Below are positions 17,488 to 26,581 of a stretch of DNA of 64,000 nucleotides, one piece after another. The DNA lies in NCBI RefSeq assembly GCF_001584615.1, contig NZ_LQQC01000012.1, forward strand, positions 232,954 through 296,953, in the 5' to 3' direction. The notes beneath the pieces are model-generated. The model was not told where the DNA came from and did no database searches. It saw only the letters and a list, made by a program, of their open reading frames with translations. Both the position numbers and the translations under genes were made by a program. The DNA is from Brevibacterium ravenspurgense. GTDB lineage: Bacteria; Actinomycetota; Actinomycetes; Actinomycetales; Brevibacteriaceae. Every line of letters starts with the position of its first letter. Position 1 is the stretch's first letter.

Positions 17488-20025
17488 ATGAACAGTTCAC
17501 CGCAAAAAGAAGAAACCACGTCGAAACGGGGCCTCACTGCCATGCGCGCCTGCCGCGATTGGCTGCGATCGGGACCGGTCAGCATAGCTTTCGCCGTCCT
17601 GGTGCTCGGCGTATGGATTCTGCAGCAGTTCACCGGCAAAGCGGCGCACGCTCCCGCAGGAGCATCGCCTACCGAAGGCTCGACGGCTGTGGCGGGCCCC
17701 GGAATCCTCGAACGACTGCTGCCGATAGGCCCGGTTGGCCCTGGCTACCTTGCGGTTGTCATCGTCGTGGTGCTTGCGGTGGGCATCTGGGCTGAGCGCA
17801 GGCTCGGTTCGCTGCGGTACGCCATCATCGGCACTGTCGGCCACACGGTGTCCATCGCCATCATCACGGCGATTGCCGGCGCGCTCGCCCACACGCCCGT
17901 CGAATGGTTCCGGGTTCTGGCGACCACCCCGTCATCGTCCGTCGGCGCGTGGCTGTTTGCCACGGGAACAGCCGCAGCCGGGCTGACCCAGGCGGTCGTG
18001 CGCCGACGCGTCATCCTGCTGGTCGGCGTCTATTTGGCCGTCATGGTCACGTGTGCCGGTGAAGTGCGGGACTTTGAACACCTGGTGGCAGTCGGCATTG
18101 GCCTTGCTGCCGGCCGCATGATCGGCGGACCCATCCCCAAGCGCCGCGTGGGATCCCGCTTCGAAGCACGGGAACTCATCGTCACCGGCATCGTGGCGAT
18201 ATTCGCTGCGTCGGTCATCTCGATGCGCGCCGAATACTTCATCGGCCCGCTCGCGTCCGTGCGGTACCTGTTCGAAACCTCAATCACGCCCGAACAGATC
18301 GACGCGGTGTGCGCATCTGGAACGGAAATGGCGTGCCGTCGGGCAGAAGCGCTCAGCCGCAGCACCGGCCTGGGTTCGGTCATCCGCTTGGCCATGCCGT
18401 GGCTCGTCCAGTTGAGCTTCTTGCCGGGACTGCGCCGGGGTCGCCAGGCTGCGGCCGTCGGCACGGTGCTCCTGCAGGCCTACATTCTCGTCCGCTCGAT
18501 CATCGCTTCGTTGGCGATTTTCGGCCTGTACCACTACTGGGATGCAACCGGCGTCGCTCTGGGCCTCAACCCTGCTGCCAGCCCGGGGCTGCAGCTGTTC
18601 GTGCCGATCGTCATTCCGCTGCTGGTCATTGTCGCTGTCCTGTGTGCGTGGAAGCTGTTCCCGGCTCAACCTGTTGCGGGCTGGTATCGCAGGCTGACGC
18701 TTCTCGTATCTTCCGGTGTTGTTCTGGGCGCTCTTTTCGCGGTAGCAGCCGGTCTGCTTCTGCGCTCCCACCTTGGTGAGGCCCCGACAGTCGGAAGGCT
18801 CGTGTGGGACTACATCATCCACATCGTGCCCGGTCTGCGGCTTGTGGGCACCGTTGGGCCCTTGACCGCTGACGATGCGCTGGGCCGCTTTGCTCTGGAT
18901 ATCGGCACCTTGGTGCCGTGGGCGGTCATCGTCGTGTTTGCTCTGCGCGCGGTCACCAAGGGTGTGGTCGACAGCAGCGACCAGGCAGCAGTCTCCTACC
19001 CGGACATCGTCCGCAGCGCGGGAGCGGGAACTCTCGGCTGGATGACCACGTGGAAAGACAACAGCGTGTGGATCAGCGACAACGGGCAGGCGGGTGTTGC
19101 CTTCCGGGGACGCGACGGTGCTGCTCTCACGGTCACAGATCCGGCCTGCACCCCGGACGAACTTCCCGATGTCATGGACGAGTTCTCTCGCTGGGCGGTT
19201 CGGCAGGGCCTCGTGCCGATCTTCTACTCGGTGCACGACTCCGCAGCGCAGGTTGCCCGCAGCTGGGGTTGGTCCTGTGTTCCTGTGGCAACCGAAACTG
19301 TTGTCGACCTGGGCCAGGTTGAGTTCAAGGGCAAAGCCTTCCAGGACGTTCGCACTGCCGTTAACCGTGCGAAGAAGGAGGGCGTCGAAGCCGAATGGAT
19401 GACGTGGGAATCTGCTCCGCTGGCCATTCGGGATCAGATCGAGGCGATCTCGCAGCACTGGGCACAGCAGAAACCGCTGCCGGAAATGGGCTTCACGCTG
19501 GGCGGGGTTGCTGAGCTCGACGATCCCGAAGTTCGCCTTCTTGTCGCGGTTGATCAGGACCGCACGGTGCACGGGGTGACATCTTGGATGCCCGTGTACG
19601 AAGACGGCAAGGTCATCGGTTTGACGCTGGACTTCATGCGCAGGCGCGACGGCGGCTTCCGGCCGGTTATGGAGTTCCTCATTGCACAGGCCATCATCGG
19701 TGCGCAGGACGAAGGTCTGCGCGTTCTGTCGCTGTCGGGTGCGCCGTTGGTCACGGAAGCCGATGAGCCCGGCATGCTTCACTCGGTGCTTGCCGCACTG
19801 AGCTCTCGCCTGGAACCGGTCTACGGCTTCAATTCGCTGTACGCGTTCAAGCACAAGTTCCAGCCGCGCACCGAAACCATGTGGTTGGCGGTACCAGAAG
19901 TTGCGGACTTGGCGCGTGCTGCCCGCGCTGTCAGCCACGCCTACCTGCCCAATCTCAGCGTGCGCGAAACTGTGCGATTGGGCTCTGAGCTGCTGCGGTC
20001 ATCGGGAAAAGAGAACCGACGATGA
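17488..20025 (+). CDS. MprF-like aminoacyl-phospholipid synthase (DUF2156 C-terminal domain)
   Basis: An 845-residue protein. The first 500 residues hold about 12 hydrophobic helices, beginning with a rhomboid-like segment; the C-terminal 330 residues match the soluble catalytic domain of phosphatidylglycerol lysyltransferases. Signatures include NRAKKEGVEAEW, PEMGFTLGGV, VHGVTSWMPVY, TLDFMRRRDGGF and LSLSGAPL. Such enzymes transfer an amino acid from aminoacyl-tRNA to a membrane lipid, changing surface charge; which amino acid and lipid cannot be read from sequence. Its stop overlaps the next gene's ATG, coupling it to a membrane esterase. Confidence 0.85.
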   Translation: MNSSPQKEETTSKRGLTAMRACRDWLRSGPVSIAFAVLVLGVWILQQFTGKAAHAPAGASPTEGSTAVAGPGILERLLPIGPVGPGYLAVVIVVVLAVGIWAERRLGSLRYAIIGTVGHTVSIAIITAIAGALAHTPVEWFRVLATTPSSSVGAWLFATGTAAAGLTQAVVRRRVILLVGVYLAVMVTCAGEVRDFEHLVAVGIGLAAGRMIGGPIPKRRVGSRFEARELIVTGIVAIFAASVISMRAEYFIGPLASVRYLFETSITPEQIDAVCASGTEMACRRAEALSRSTGLGSVIRLAMPWLVQLSFLPGLRRGRQAAAVGTVLLQAYILVRSIIASLAIFGLYHYWDATGVALGLNPAASPGLQLFVPIVIPLLVIVAVLCAWKLFPAQPVAGWYRRLTLLVSSGVVLGALFAVAAGLLLRSHLGEAPTVGRLVWDYIIHIVPGLRLVGTVGPLTADDALGRFALDIGTLVPWAVIVVFALRAVTKGVVDSSDQAAVSYPDIVRSAGAGTLGWMTTWKDNSVWISDNGQAGVAFRGRDGAALTVTDPACTPDELPDVMDEFSRWAVRQGLVPIFYSVHDSAAQVARSWGWSCVPVATETVVDLGQVEFKGKAFQDVRTAVNRAKKEGVEAEWMTWESAPLAIRDQIEAISQHWAQQKPLPEMGFTLGGVAELDDPEVRLLVAVDQDRTVHGVTSWMPVYEDGKVIGLTLDFMRRRDGGFRPVMEFLIAQAIIGAQDEGLRVLSLSGAPLVTEADEPGMLHSVLAALSSRLEPVYGFNSLYAFKHKFQPRTETMWLAVPEVADLARAARAVSHAYLPNLSVRETVRLGSELLRSSGKENRR

Positions 20026-21347
20026 TCTGGCTGCGGAATGCCCTGGACGGCATTCATCTGCTGGGAGCGGGCCCCCAGGTTGTCTTCACCGTTTTGATTG
20101 CTGCGGCAATCGGCATTGTCATTGTGCTGCGCGGACTCCACTTCTCGCGGACCGGCTGGGTGTTTGTGCTCGCAGTCCCCACCGCTATCGCAGTGGGTGC
20201 TTGGTTCGTCTTCGATGTTCTGTGGCTGCCTTTTGTTGACCCTTTTGGCTGGATGGTCTGGGCGCTGCTGTGGGTGGGTGTTTTCATTCCCCTGTTGGCT
20301 CTGTGGCCTCGGCGGCCAGTGCTGGTCGGTCTGGAGACCACGCCCCTTTCGCGGCTCCTGCGTCTGCTGCCGATGCGGAAGCTCGGGCGCACGGCAACGG
20401 CTTCCGTGGTCGCGGTGGCAGTGCTGTTGAGCACCGCGGGAATGCTGGGCGCTATGAATGCCCGGTTCGGGGCATACATGACACTGGCCGGGGCTTTTGG
20501 CTTGGGTGAGAGCTACGGCAGTCTTCGCGACGTTCCACGCGGCCCCGTCGAGGGGCATGTGCCTGGCCACGGCACCCTCATCGAAACGAAAGTTCCCGGT
20601 GCGCGTTCCGGTTGGAACCCGCGCCCGGCTGTCATCTATCTGCCGCCGGCGTATCAGCATGCAAACGGCAGAAACCTGCCCGTCCTGGTTCTTATGGCTG
20701 GTCAACCGGGCTCGCCGCGCACGTGGGTTGATGCTGGTCGAATGCAGGTGAGTCTCGATGCCTATGCGGCTGACCACGGGGGCGCGGCTCCCGTGGTGGT
20801 TGTGGTTGATCAGCTGGGTGATTCGATCACCGGGCCATTGTGTTCGGATTCTGCCGCCGGAAATGTGGCGGAGTACCTGCAGCAAGATGTTCCTGCGTGG
20901 ATTGAAAAGAATCTGCAGGTCACTCATGACAGAGCCCGCTGGGGGATCGGCGGCCTGTCCAACGGTGGAACGTGTGCGCTGCAGGTTGTGACGCGAGACC
21001 CCGACGCGTATTCGCTCGTGCTCAATATGTCCGGTGAAGCCGTTCCCAAGCTTTCAGGTTCCGCTAGCGCTGTCGATGTGATTTTCCACGGGGATGAGCG
21101 CGCATTCAGTCAGAACAACCCGGCTGATCTTTTGAAAACTCACCGCTATCCATCCGTGCGGGGAATCTTTTCGGTCGGCAAAGACGATCAGCGCTACCGC
21201 GACAAACTGAAGAAGCTGTATGAAGAAGGACGGGCTGCCGGTATGCAGTTGGAGTGGCGTGAATATCCGGGTGGTCATTCGTGGCAGGTGTGGCGGCCGG
21301 CTTTCGCCGATCACCTGACGTGGTTCGGTCAGCAGACGGGTCTGTGA
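20022..21347 (+). CDS. Membrane-anchored esterase of the Fes/mycolyltransferase type
   Basis: A 441-residue protein with four hydrophobic helices in the first 160 residues, then an exported-looking esterase domain. The nucleophile elbow is GGLSNGGTCALQ (near 310), and C-terminal GGHSWQVWRPAF supplies the probable His. PAVIYLPPAY and LPVLVLMAGQPGSP resemble antigen-85/esterase-D-like enzymes. The ATG overlaps the end of the lipid synthase gene by four bases. In other actinobacteria aminoacyl-lipid synthases are paired with hydrolases that remove the amino acid; that role fits here but is inferred. Confidence 0.8.
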   Translation: MIWLRNALDGIHLLGAGPQVVFTVLIAAAIGIVIVLRGLHFSRTGWVFVLAVPTAIAVGAWFVFDVLWLPFVDPFGWMVWALLWVGVFIPLLALWPRRPVLVGLETTPLSRLLRLLPMRKLGRTATASVVAVAVLLSTAGMLGAMNARFGAYMTLAGAFGLGESYGSLRDVPRGPVEGHVPGHGTLIETKVPGARSGWNPRPAVIYLPPAYQHANGRNLPVLVLMAGQPGSPRTWVDAGRMQVSLDAYAADHGGAAPVVVVVDQLGDSITGPLCSDSAAGNVAEYLQQDVPAWIEKNLQVTHDRARWGIGGLSNGGTCALQVVTRDPDAYSLVLNMSGEAVPKLSGSASAVDVIFHGDERAFSQNNPADLLKTHRYPSVRGIFSVGKDDQRYRDKLKKLYEEGRAAGMQLEWREYPGGHSWQVWRPAFADHLTWFGQQTGL

Positions 21348-21427
21348 AGCCAAGCGCTGAAAGTCGATCGGGCGTGTGCCGGACATTCTTGCGCACTGCG
21401 GACGTGCCGGGCTCGTAGCCTAGAGTC

Positions 21428-22957
21428 ATGGAAACCCTCACCCCGCTGCAGGAAGATCCGAACCGCTATCGCGCCAAGCCGACGGTCATGGAAGCGCTGC
21501 GCTCGCCGAAGATTCTGTCGCGCGAGGTGCTGGCCGGTCTGGTGGTGGCCCTGGCTCTCATTCCGGAGGCCATTGCGTTCTCCGTCATCGCGGGTGTCGA
21601 CCCCAAGGTCGGTCTGTTCGCCAGCTTCATCATGGCGGTCGTAACGGCGATCGTCGGCGGAAGGCCCGCAATGATTTCCGCGGCAACGGGTGCGGTTGCG
21701 CTCGTCATCGCTCCGGTTTCGCGCCTGTACGGCTTCGACTACTTCATCGCCACCGTCATCCTGGCCGGAATCTTCCAGGTGACACTGGCGTTGCTGGGCG
21801 CACCGAAGCTCATGAGGTTCATACCGCGCAGCGTCATGGTGGGCTTCGTCAACGCACTGGCGATCCTCGTGTTCATGTCCCAGCTGCCGCACCTGTTCAA
21901 TGTGCCCAGCACCGTGTACTGGCTGGTGGCAGCGGGACTCGTGCTGCTCATCGTAATTCCCAGGTTCCTGCCGAGCGTGTGGGCTCCCCTCATCACAATC
22001 GTGCTCATGACGACCGCGGTGGTGTCGTTTGGCATCACCGTGCCGACCGTGGGTGATCAGGGCGAACTGCCCAGCAGCCTACCCGGCTTCTTCCTGCCCA
22101 ATGTGCCGCTGACCCTGGAGACCTTCACAACGATTGCGCCCTACTCTTTGGCAATGGCCGTCGTGGGGCTGCTGGAGTCGCTGCTGACAGCGAAACTCGT
22201 TGACGAGATCACGGACACGCACTCCCGGAAGGTCCGCGAAAGCATGGGCCAGGGAATCGCGAACATGGTTTCCGGGTTCTTCGGTGCGATGGGCGGCTGC
22301 GCTGTCATCGGCCAGACGATGATCAACGTCAAGATCTCCGGTGCCCGCACGCGGATCTCCACATTCCTGTCCGGAATCTTCCTGCTGATCCTCGTGGTCA
22401 CACTCGGCGACACCGTCGGCCGGGTACCCATGGCAGCACTCGTGGCGGTCATGATGATCGTCGTCTACCAGACCTTCGACTGGCGTTCGATCGCCCCGAA
22501 GACGCTCAAGCGCATGCCGAAGTCCGAAACTGCGGTCATGCTCATCACCGTCGTGTTCGTCGTCATCAGCGGCAACCTGGCGGTGGGTGTCGGTGCCGGC
22601 GTCATTGCAGCCGCGATCCTCTTTGTGCGCAAGGTGGCGCACTTTGCGGAAGTTGAGCGGCACCTCGACCGTGATCCTGACAGCGGCCGCGAGCGCGCCC
22701 GCTACACGGTCACCGGCGAGCTGTTCTTCGCCTCGAGCAATGACCTGACAACGCAGTTCGGCTATTCAGAAGACCCCGACCTCGTGGTGATCGACATGAC
22801 GAAGACGCGGGTGTGGGACGCCTCGACCGTCACCGCGCTGGATGCGATTGTCACGAAGTACGCCGAACTGGGCACAGAGGTGCACTTCAGGGGCATGGAC
22901 GATGTCACCCGACAGCTGTACGGCCGGCTGAGCGAAGACACACATTCCTCACGGTGA
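21428..22957 (+). CDS. SulP family anion transporter with STAS domain (first)
   Basis: A 509-residue SulP carrier. About eleven hydrophobic helices are followed by a cytoplasmic STAS domain (about 405-500; LVVIDMTKTRVWDASTVTALDAI). Family motifs include the early SREVLAGLVVALALIPEAIAF and the central GLLESLLTAKLVDEIT and MGGCAVIGQTMINV. SulP proteins move sulfate, bicarbonate or dicarboxylates; substrate unknown. There is no clear ribosome binding site, and TAGCCT sits just before the ATG, so translation may be leaderless. Confidence 0.92.
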   Translation: METLTPLQEDPNRYRAKPTVMEALRSPKILSREVLAGLVVALALIPEAIAFSVIAGVDPKVGLFASFIMAVVTAIVGGRPAMISAATGAVALVIAPVSRLYGFDYFIATVILAGIFQVTLALLGAPKLMRFIPRSVMVGFVNALAILVFMSQLPHLFNVPSTVYWLVAAGLVLLIVIPRFLPSVWAPLITIVLMTTAVVSFGITVPTVGDQGELPSSLPGFFLPNVPLTLETFTTIAPYSLAMAVVGLLESLLTAKLVDEITDTHSRKVRESMGQGIANMVSGFFGAMGGCAVIGQTMINVKISGARTRISTFLSGIFLLILVVTLGDTVGRVPMAALVAVMMIVVYQTFDWRSIAPKTLKRMPKSETAVMLITVVFVVISGNLAVGVGAGVIAAAILFVRKVAHFAEVERHLDRDPDSGRERARYTVTGELFFASSNDLTTQFGYSEDPDLVVIDMTKTRVWDASTVTALDAIVTKYAELGTEVHFRGMDDVTRQLYGRLSEDTHSSR

Positions 22958-23057
22958 GGCGTCGGGGCGCCGTTGGGTACTGCGGGCGTTTACGACTACT
23001 GGTCTGACAGGGTTGGCCTCACAATGGTTTCAAGTGTTTCAGTGCCTTGGAGTCTTG

Positions 23058-23063
23058 TATACT
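23058..23063 (+). promoter_or_regulatory. -10 element of the QueC-like gene
   Basis: TATACT preceded by TTG (extended -10) lies 27 bases before the ATG at 23090. The -35 region is weak. Confidence 0.5.
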
Positions 23064-23089
23064 CGCCCCCCAGCCGTTAGTCTCATTAC

Positions 23090-23767
23090 ATGACGTACAA
23101 AGCAGTACTGATGTATTCTGGCGGCCCGGATTCAACGACGCTCCTTTTTGATCTCATTGAGCAAGGAATCGAAGTAGATGCCCTGTTCCTCAATTTCGAT
23201 GAGAAGGGAGGTGACTTCGCGCGCAGCGTTGCGGCAAAATTTGCAGGGCAGATTGCATTCCATGAATATGATATAGCGCCTTTCATGCGCAATTTTTATG
23301 GTCTTCCTCAACCGATGCTTATGAGAAAGGCTCAGGGCTTTGGTATGTGCCTTGAGGAAGATCCGTATGTTCAGCCATTCGGGTCAGCAATTGCACTTAC
23401 CCTTGCCGCCTCGTGGGCAGTGAAACACGGATCCCGGGACGTATACTACGCCGTTCACGACGGCGACTCTCATTTTCAAGATAATAATAGAAGCTACTTT
23501 GAGCTACTCTCAGATTTGACGCGCTCCTGTGAAGGGGAACAATACGAAATCAATTTCCAAACTCCATATCTGGGTATGACGAAGGCCGAAGTTATATCCC
23601 GTGGCGAGATGCTGGGGGTGGATTTTGAGCAAACATGGAGTTGCGCGCATACTGAAGATATTCACTGCGGAGAATGTCCGCCGTGTATCGACAGGAGAAT
23701 GGCCTTTCGATTGGCAGAGGTGGTGGACCCTGTCCAATACGCGAGTGATCTAACTGGTGTAAAATAA
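23090..23767 (+). CDS. QueC-like PP-loop protein (ExsB family), divergent
   Basis: A 225-residue PP-loop ATPase. It keeps the nucleotide loop YSGGPDSTTLL (residues 9-19) and a C-terminal zinc cluster, CAHTEDIHCGECPPC (near 184-198). QueC makes preQ0 from 7-carboxy-7-deazaguanine. Here the QueC motif FVPGRN is replaced by YVQPFGS, so the substrate may differ. No queD, queE, queF or tgt genes are near. Base composition is visibly more A+T-rich than the flanks and codon use is less GC-biased, which suggests transfer. It is followed 20 bases later by an MFS exporter gene in the same direction. Confidence 0.75.
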   Translation: MTYKAVLMYSGGPDSTTLLFDLIEQGIEVDALFLNFDEKGGDFARSVAAKFAGQIAFHEYDIAPFMRNFYGLPQPMLMRKAQGFGMCLEEDPYVQPFGSAIALTLAASWAVKHGSRDVYYAVHDGDSHFQDNNRSYFELLSDLTRSCEGEQYEINFQTPYLGMTKAEVISRGEMLGVDFEQTWSCAHTEDIHCGECPPCIDRRMAFRLAEVVDPVQYASDLTGVK

Positions 23768-23787
23768 TATTTCTACAACCGAGGCCG

Positions 23788-24981
23788 ATGGTAAAATCGA
23801 TAGTCGGAACAGGGGGGCTCGCTCGTTTAGCGTGGGCGCAGGGTCTGCAGGCGCTTGCGGCTTCTTTTCTGGCTCTGGGCTTGGTGTTCTTCGGCGCTGA
23901 GGATTCTGATACAGCTGGCCTAGGTTGGACGCTTGCCGCCCGGACGGCACCCATCCTCCTCGTCGCCCTCATCGGCGGTGTGATTGCAGATAAATGGAGC
24001 CGGTCACGTGTCGCTGCGAGTTCAGCCTTCGCTGCCGCAATTGTCGATGTGGGGCTTGCGTTTGTCATTCCGGTTTTCGGGCTCGATTGGCGTGCCCAGT
24101 TCCTAGCTCTCATCGCTGGTTTCGCAACGGCGGTCGGAGCTCCGTCCTTATATGCGCTGCTCCCGTCGATCGTGAACAAGGACAATCTTGTTCACGGAAA
24201 TGCCATGGTGCGCTCATTCCGCAATGTTGCCGGGGTTGTCGGTCCCGGTTTGGCTGCGGTTATCGGTGCGATGCTGTCGTACCAGGTGCTTTTGTGGATT
24301 GTGGTCGCGCTCAACCTGGTTGCCGGTTTCTTGATATTGAGCCTCAGAGTGACTGCTCGTGCGGTTGCACCGACAGACATCCGCAACGACTCAGCGGGTT
24401 TGAAGCAGACCCTGGCGCAGAACAGTTGGCTGTTCTTTGCTATCCCCTTCTGGGGTGTGTTCCTTGCGATTCAGTCCGGAGCGGCTGATGTTACGCAACC
24501 GCTGTTCATCATAAAAGAACACGGACCACCCACCTGGGCAATCATGATGTCAGCACTGACAGTCGGCTACGTGCTGGGCAGTCTTGTCTCTTTCAGGATC
24601 AAGCCGCAGCGTCTGCTGACGGTCAGTGTGCTGTTTGCCGCGCTGGCACTCGTTCAGATAATTTCCGCCATTACAGTGGACAGCGTTGTTCTGCTTGCAG
24701 CAGCTTCAGCGCTGACGGGCGTAGGCTTCGAGGTTTCGGGTGTCCTGTGGGGAGCCGCATTGCAGACACGGGTGGCAGATGAGCATATGGGGCGCGTGTC
24801 GTCATTTGATTACGCCATCAGCTTTGGCCTGGCCCCAATTGCATATGCAATCTATGGTTTCTTCCCGCTTGCTCAGGCGGTTCCGGTAATCGGTGTAAGT
24901 ATTGTGGTTCTCTTCGTGTTCGTGCTCGTCGGTACTGGTATCAGTTGGCGTATGGACGCGCGTTACCAAGCGAGGTCGTAG
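23788..24981 (+). CDS. MFS transporter (EntS/MFS_3-like)
   Basis: A 397-residue major facilitator with about twelve hydrophobic helices. The loop between helices 2 and 3 reads GGVIADKWSRSRV, the MFS motif A. The segment PSIVNKDNLVHGNAMVRSFRNVAGVVGPGLAA is typical of the MFS_3 group that exports siderophores, macrolides and other natural products. It lies 20 bases after the QueC-like gene with a weak GAGG site, so they probably share a transcript. It could export the product of that enzyme; this is inference. Confidence 0.85.
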   Translation: MVKSIVGTGGLARLAWAQGLQALAASFLALGLVFFGAEDSDTAGLGWTLAARTAPILLVALIGGVIADKWSRSRVAASSAFAAAIVDVGLAFVIPVFGLDWRAQFLALIAGFATAVGAPSLYALLPSIVNKDNLVHGNAMVRSFRNVAGVVGPGLAAVIGAMLSYQVLLWIVVALNLVAGFLILSLRVTARAVAPTDIRNDSAGLKQTLAQNSWLFFAIPFWGVFLAIQSGAADVTQPLFIIKEHGPPTWAIMMSALTVGYVLGSLVSFRIKPQRLLTVSVLFAALALVQIISAITVDSVVLLAAASALTGVGFEVSGVLWGAALQTRVADEHMGRVSSFDYAISFGLAPIAYAIYGFFPLAQAVPVIGVSIVVLFVFVLVGTGISWRMDARYQARS

Positions 24982-25153
24982 ACGCTGTCGATGTCGTATC
25001 AGAAGCGATCCAGCCCATTCCCGATAGAAGCCGGGGCGGGCTGAACGATTGGCTCCAAGCTAGCTGAGGCGCAAGGTCAGGGTTCCGATCTTCAAGGGCG
25101 GGGCAAACGGCGCCGACAGCCGAAAGAGATTGCTGAAAATAAGAATTCAACTG

Positions 25154-25159
25154 TTGACA
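25154..25159 (+). promoter_or_regulatory. Candidate -35 hexamer
   Basis: A perfect TTGACA in an A+T-rich stretch about 50 bases before the frameshifted secreted-protein gene. The expected -10 position shows no good match, so this is only suggestive. Confidence 0.3.
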
Positions 25160-25210
25160 CAAGGTCTAGTCTGAAAGTGCAAGCTTCAGTTAAGCGTGAG
25201 GAGTATCCAA

Positions 25211-25517
25211 ATGCTGAAGAGAAGAACTGCAACTGCTGTGGCCATCTCCGCCATTTCGGCGGCGTCGATTTTTGGTTGAGGGTGCGGCTAATGTCGCCCC
25301 TCAGGTAAACCAAGTTTCAGCTTCTGACGAAGTTGGCCTGACTCATGAGGAGCTGTACCAAGCTCTCGCCGATTCTCTCCTTGAGAAAAAAGACGAGTAC
25401 CTCAACGGAGAGGCCGTAACAACGTTCACCGCAGATAACGGCGTGAGCATCAGCTTGCCTAAGCCTTCAGATAAGGGCGGCAGTTTCCGATTATCTGTCT
25501 TCCCACGGAACTTGTAA
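25211..25517 (+). pseudogene. Frameshifted small secreted protein
   Basis: The ATG at 25211 has a good GAGGAG site and begins a signal peptide (MLKRRTATAVAISAISAAS) that runs into a TGA at 25277 after 22 residues. In the +1 frame a reading frame continues directly (VEGAANVAPQVNQVSASDEV… to FRLSVFPRNL, stop at 25515). The break sits in a run of five T at 25269-25273. Removing one T fuses both parts into a secreted protein of about 100 residues. It is either a recent mutation, slippage-prone expression or a sequencing error. I do not recognise the family. Confidence 0.6.
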
Positions 25518-25583
25518 GGGCGGGAAATCCCTGGGAGTTACCGGAACTGCAGCACTTGACGGAATTCGGGAGGTGAAGCGCGT

Positions 25584-25835
25584 ATGACTGAACCATCAGA
25601 TGTAACCGAGCGAATATCTGAATTGAAAAAGGACTGCTGGAACAGCTTCGCCTTGCGGTCAATATTCTCCGTTGCGGTCGCCTTCGGGATGATGCTGTTG
25701 GCGTGGGGGCAGGACAATCGCTTCCTAGTGTTCGCCGTCGGCTTGCTTCTTTTTCTGGGATTGTCGGCTTGGGCAGTTTTGGAGAGGTTCCACCAGAGCC
25801 GTAAGAAACTGCTCGAATCTGAAGGGCTGGCCTGA
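25584..25835 (+). CDS. Small membrane protein of unknown function
   Basis: An 83-residue protein with a charged N-terminus of about 20 residues, two hydrophobic helices (SIFSVAVAFGMMLLAWG and FLVFAVGLLLFLGLSAWAV) and a basic C-terminus (HQSRKKLLESEGLA). A good GGAGGTG site precedes the ATG. It ends the A+T-richer islet and is followed by a strong terminator. The topology would place both ends in the cytoplasm. No family is recognised. Confidence 0.6.
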   Translation: MTEPSDVTERISELKKDCWNSFALRSIFSVAVAFGMMLLAWGQDNRFLVFAVGLLLFLGLSAWAVLERFHQSRKKLLESEGLA

Positions 25836-25848
25836 ACTTCCAAACACC

Positions 25849-25886
25849 AATGCGGCGGGAGCGTTCTGCTCCCGCCGCATTGTTTA
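25849..25886. terminator. Terminator between convergent genes
   Basis: AATGCGGCGGGAGC pairs perfectly with GCTCCCGCCGCATT around a GTTCT loop, followed by GTTT. It lies between the small membrane protein gene and the end of uridine kinase and could serve both strands. Confidence 0.85.
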
Positions 25887-25904
25887 ATGCCCAACCGCAG
25901 CCGC

Positions 25905-26516
25905 TCAGCTGACTTCGCGTTCGATCCGGTTGATGAGCGTGTCGAGGGCGACGATGTTGCGGCCGCCTTCGGGGATGATGAGGTCCGCGCTGCGCTTTGA
26001 CGGGTCCACGTAGAGTTCGTGCATCGGCTTGACCGTTTTGAGGTACTGCTCTTCGACCGAAGCCAGTGACCGGCCGCGTTCAACCACGTCGCGCTGAATA
26101 CGGCGCAGAATCCGCACGTCGGCGTCGGTGTCGACGAACAGTTTGAGGTCCAGCTGTTCGGTCAGCTCCGGCAGTGCAAACAGCAGAATCCCCTCGATAA
26201 CCAAAACGGGGGAGGGCTCGACCCGGATGGTCTCAGCGGCCCGGTTGTGTTCCGCGAAGTTGTACACCGGGCAGTCAATCGCCTGCCCTGCGCGCAGCTG
26301 CCGCAGGTGCTCGGCCATGAGCTCGACATCGAAGGCTTCGGGTGCGTCGTAGTTCGTCACCACCCGTTCGTCCCATGTCAGGTGCGACTGGTCCTTGTAG
26401 TAGTTGTCCATGAAGACAACCGAGGACTGCCCGGAAAACCGGTCAAGCAGCGCTCGCGTCAGCGTTGTTTTGCCGCTGCCGGTGCCGCCGGCAACACCGA
26501 CCGTGAAACAGGACAT
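25905..26516 (-). CDS. udk: Uridine kinase
   Basis: A 203-residue P-loop kinase. The Walker A GGTGSGKTT is at residues 10-18, followed by FMDNYYKD (near 35-42), NYDAPEAFD, CPVYNF and the regulatory DIRILRRIQRDVVERGRS segment of the lid. All are hallmarks of uridine/cytidine kinase, which phosphorylates uridine for salvage. Length is normal. It is transcribed with the same orientation as the upstream aminotransferase, 65 bases away. Confidence 0.9.
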   Translation of the reverse strand: MSCFTVGVAGGTGSGKTTLTRALLDRFSGQSSVVFMDNYYKDQSHLTWDERVVTNYDAPEAFDVELMAEHLRQLRAGQAIDCPVYNFAEHNRAAETIRVEPSPVLVIEGILLFALPELTEQLDLKLFVDTDADVRILRRIQRDVVERGRSLASVEEQYLKTVKPMHELYVDPSKRSADLIIPEGGRNIVALDTLINRIEREVS

Positions 26517-26581
26517 CGGGCCTCCTCGAAATCGTTCCCGTACAGAATAGTCGAGCAGCCCCCGCCGAGGTGCCGCTCGGC

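Noticed and set aside
18280..19938. A 552-codon open frame on the minus strand
   Set aside because: It is antisense to the aminoacyl-lipid synthase, has no ribosome binding site, is rich in Arg/His/Gln without domain signatures, and results from GC-biased third positions.
22958..23089. A tRNA attachment site for the QueC-like islet
   Set aside because: I found no tRNA-like sequence and no flanking direct repeat at either edge of the islet, nor an integrase.
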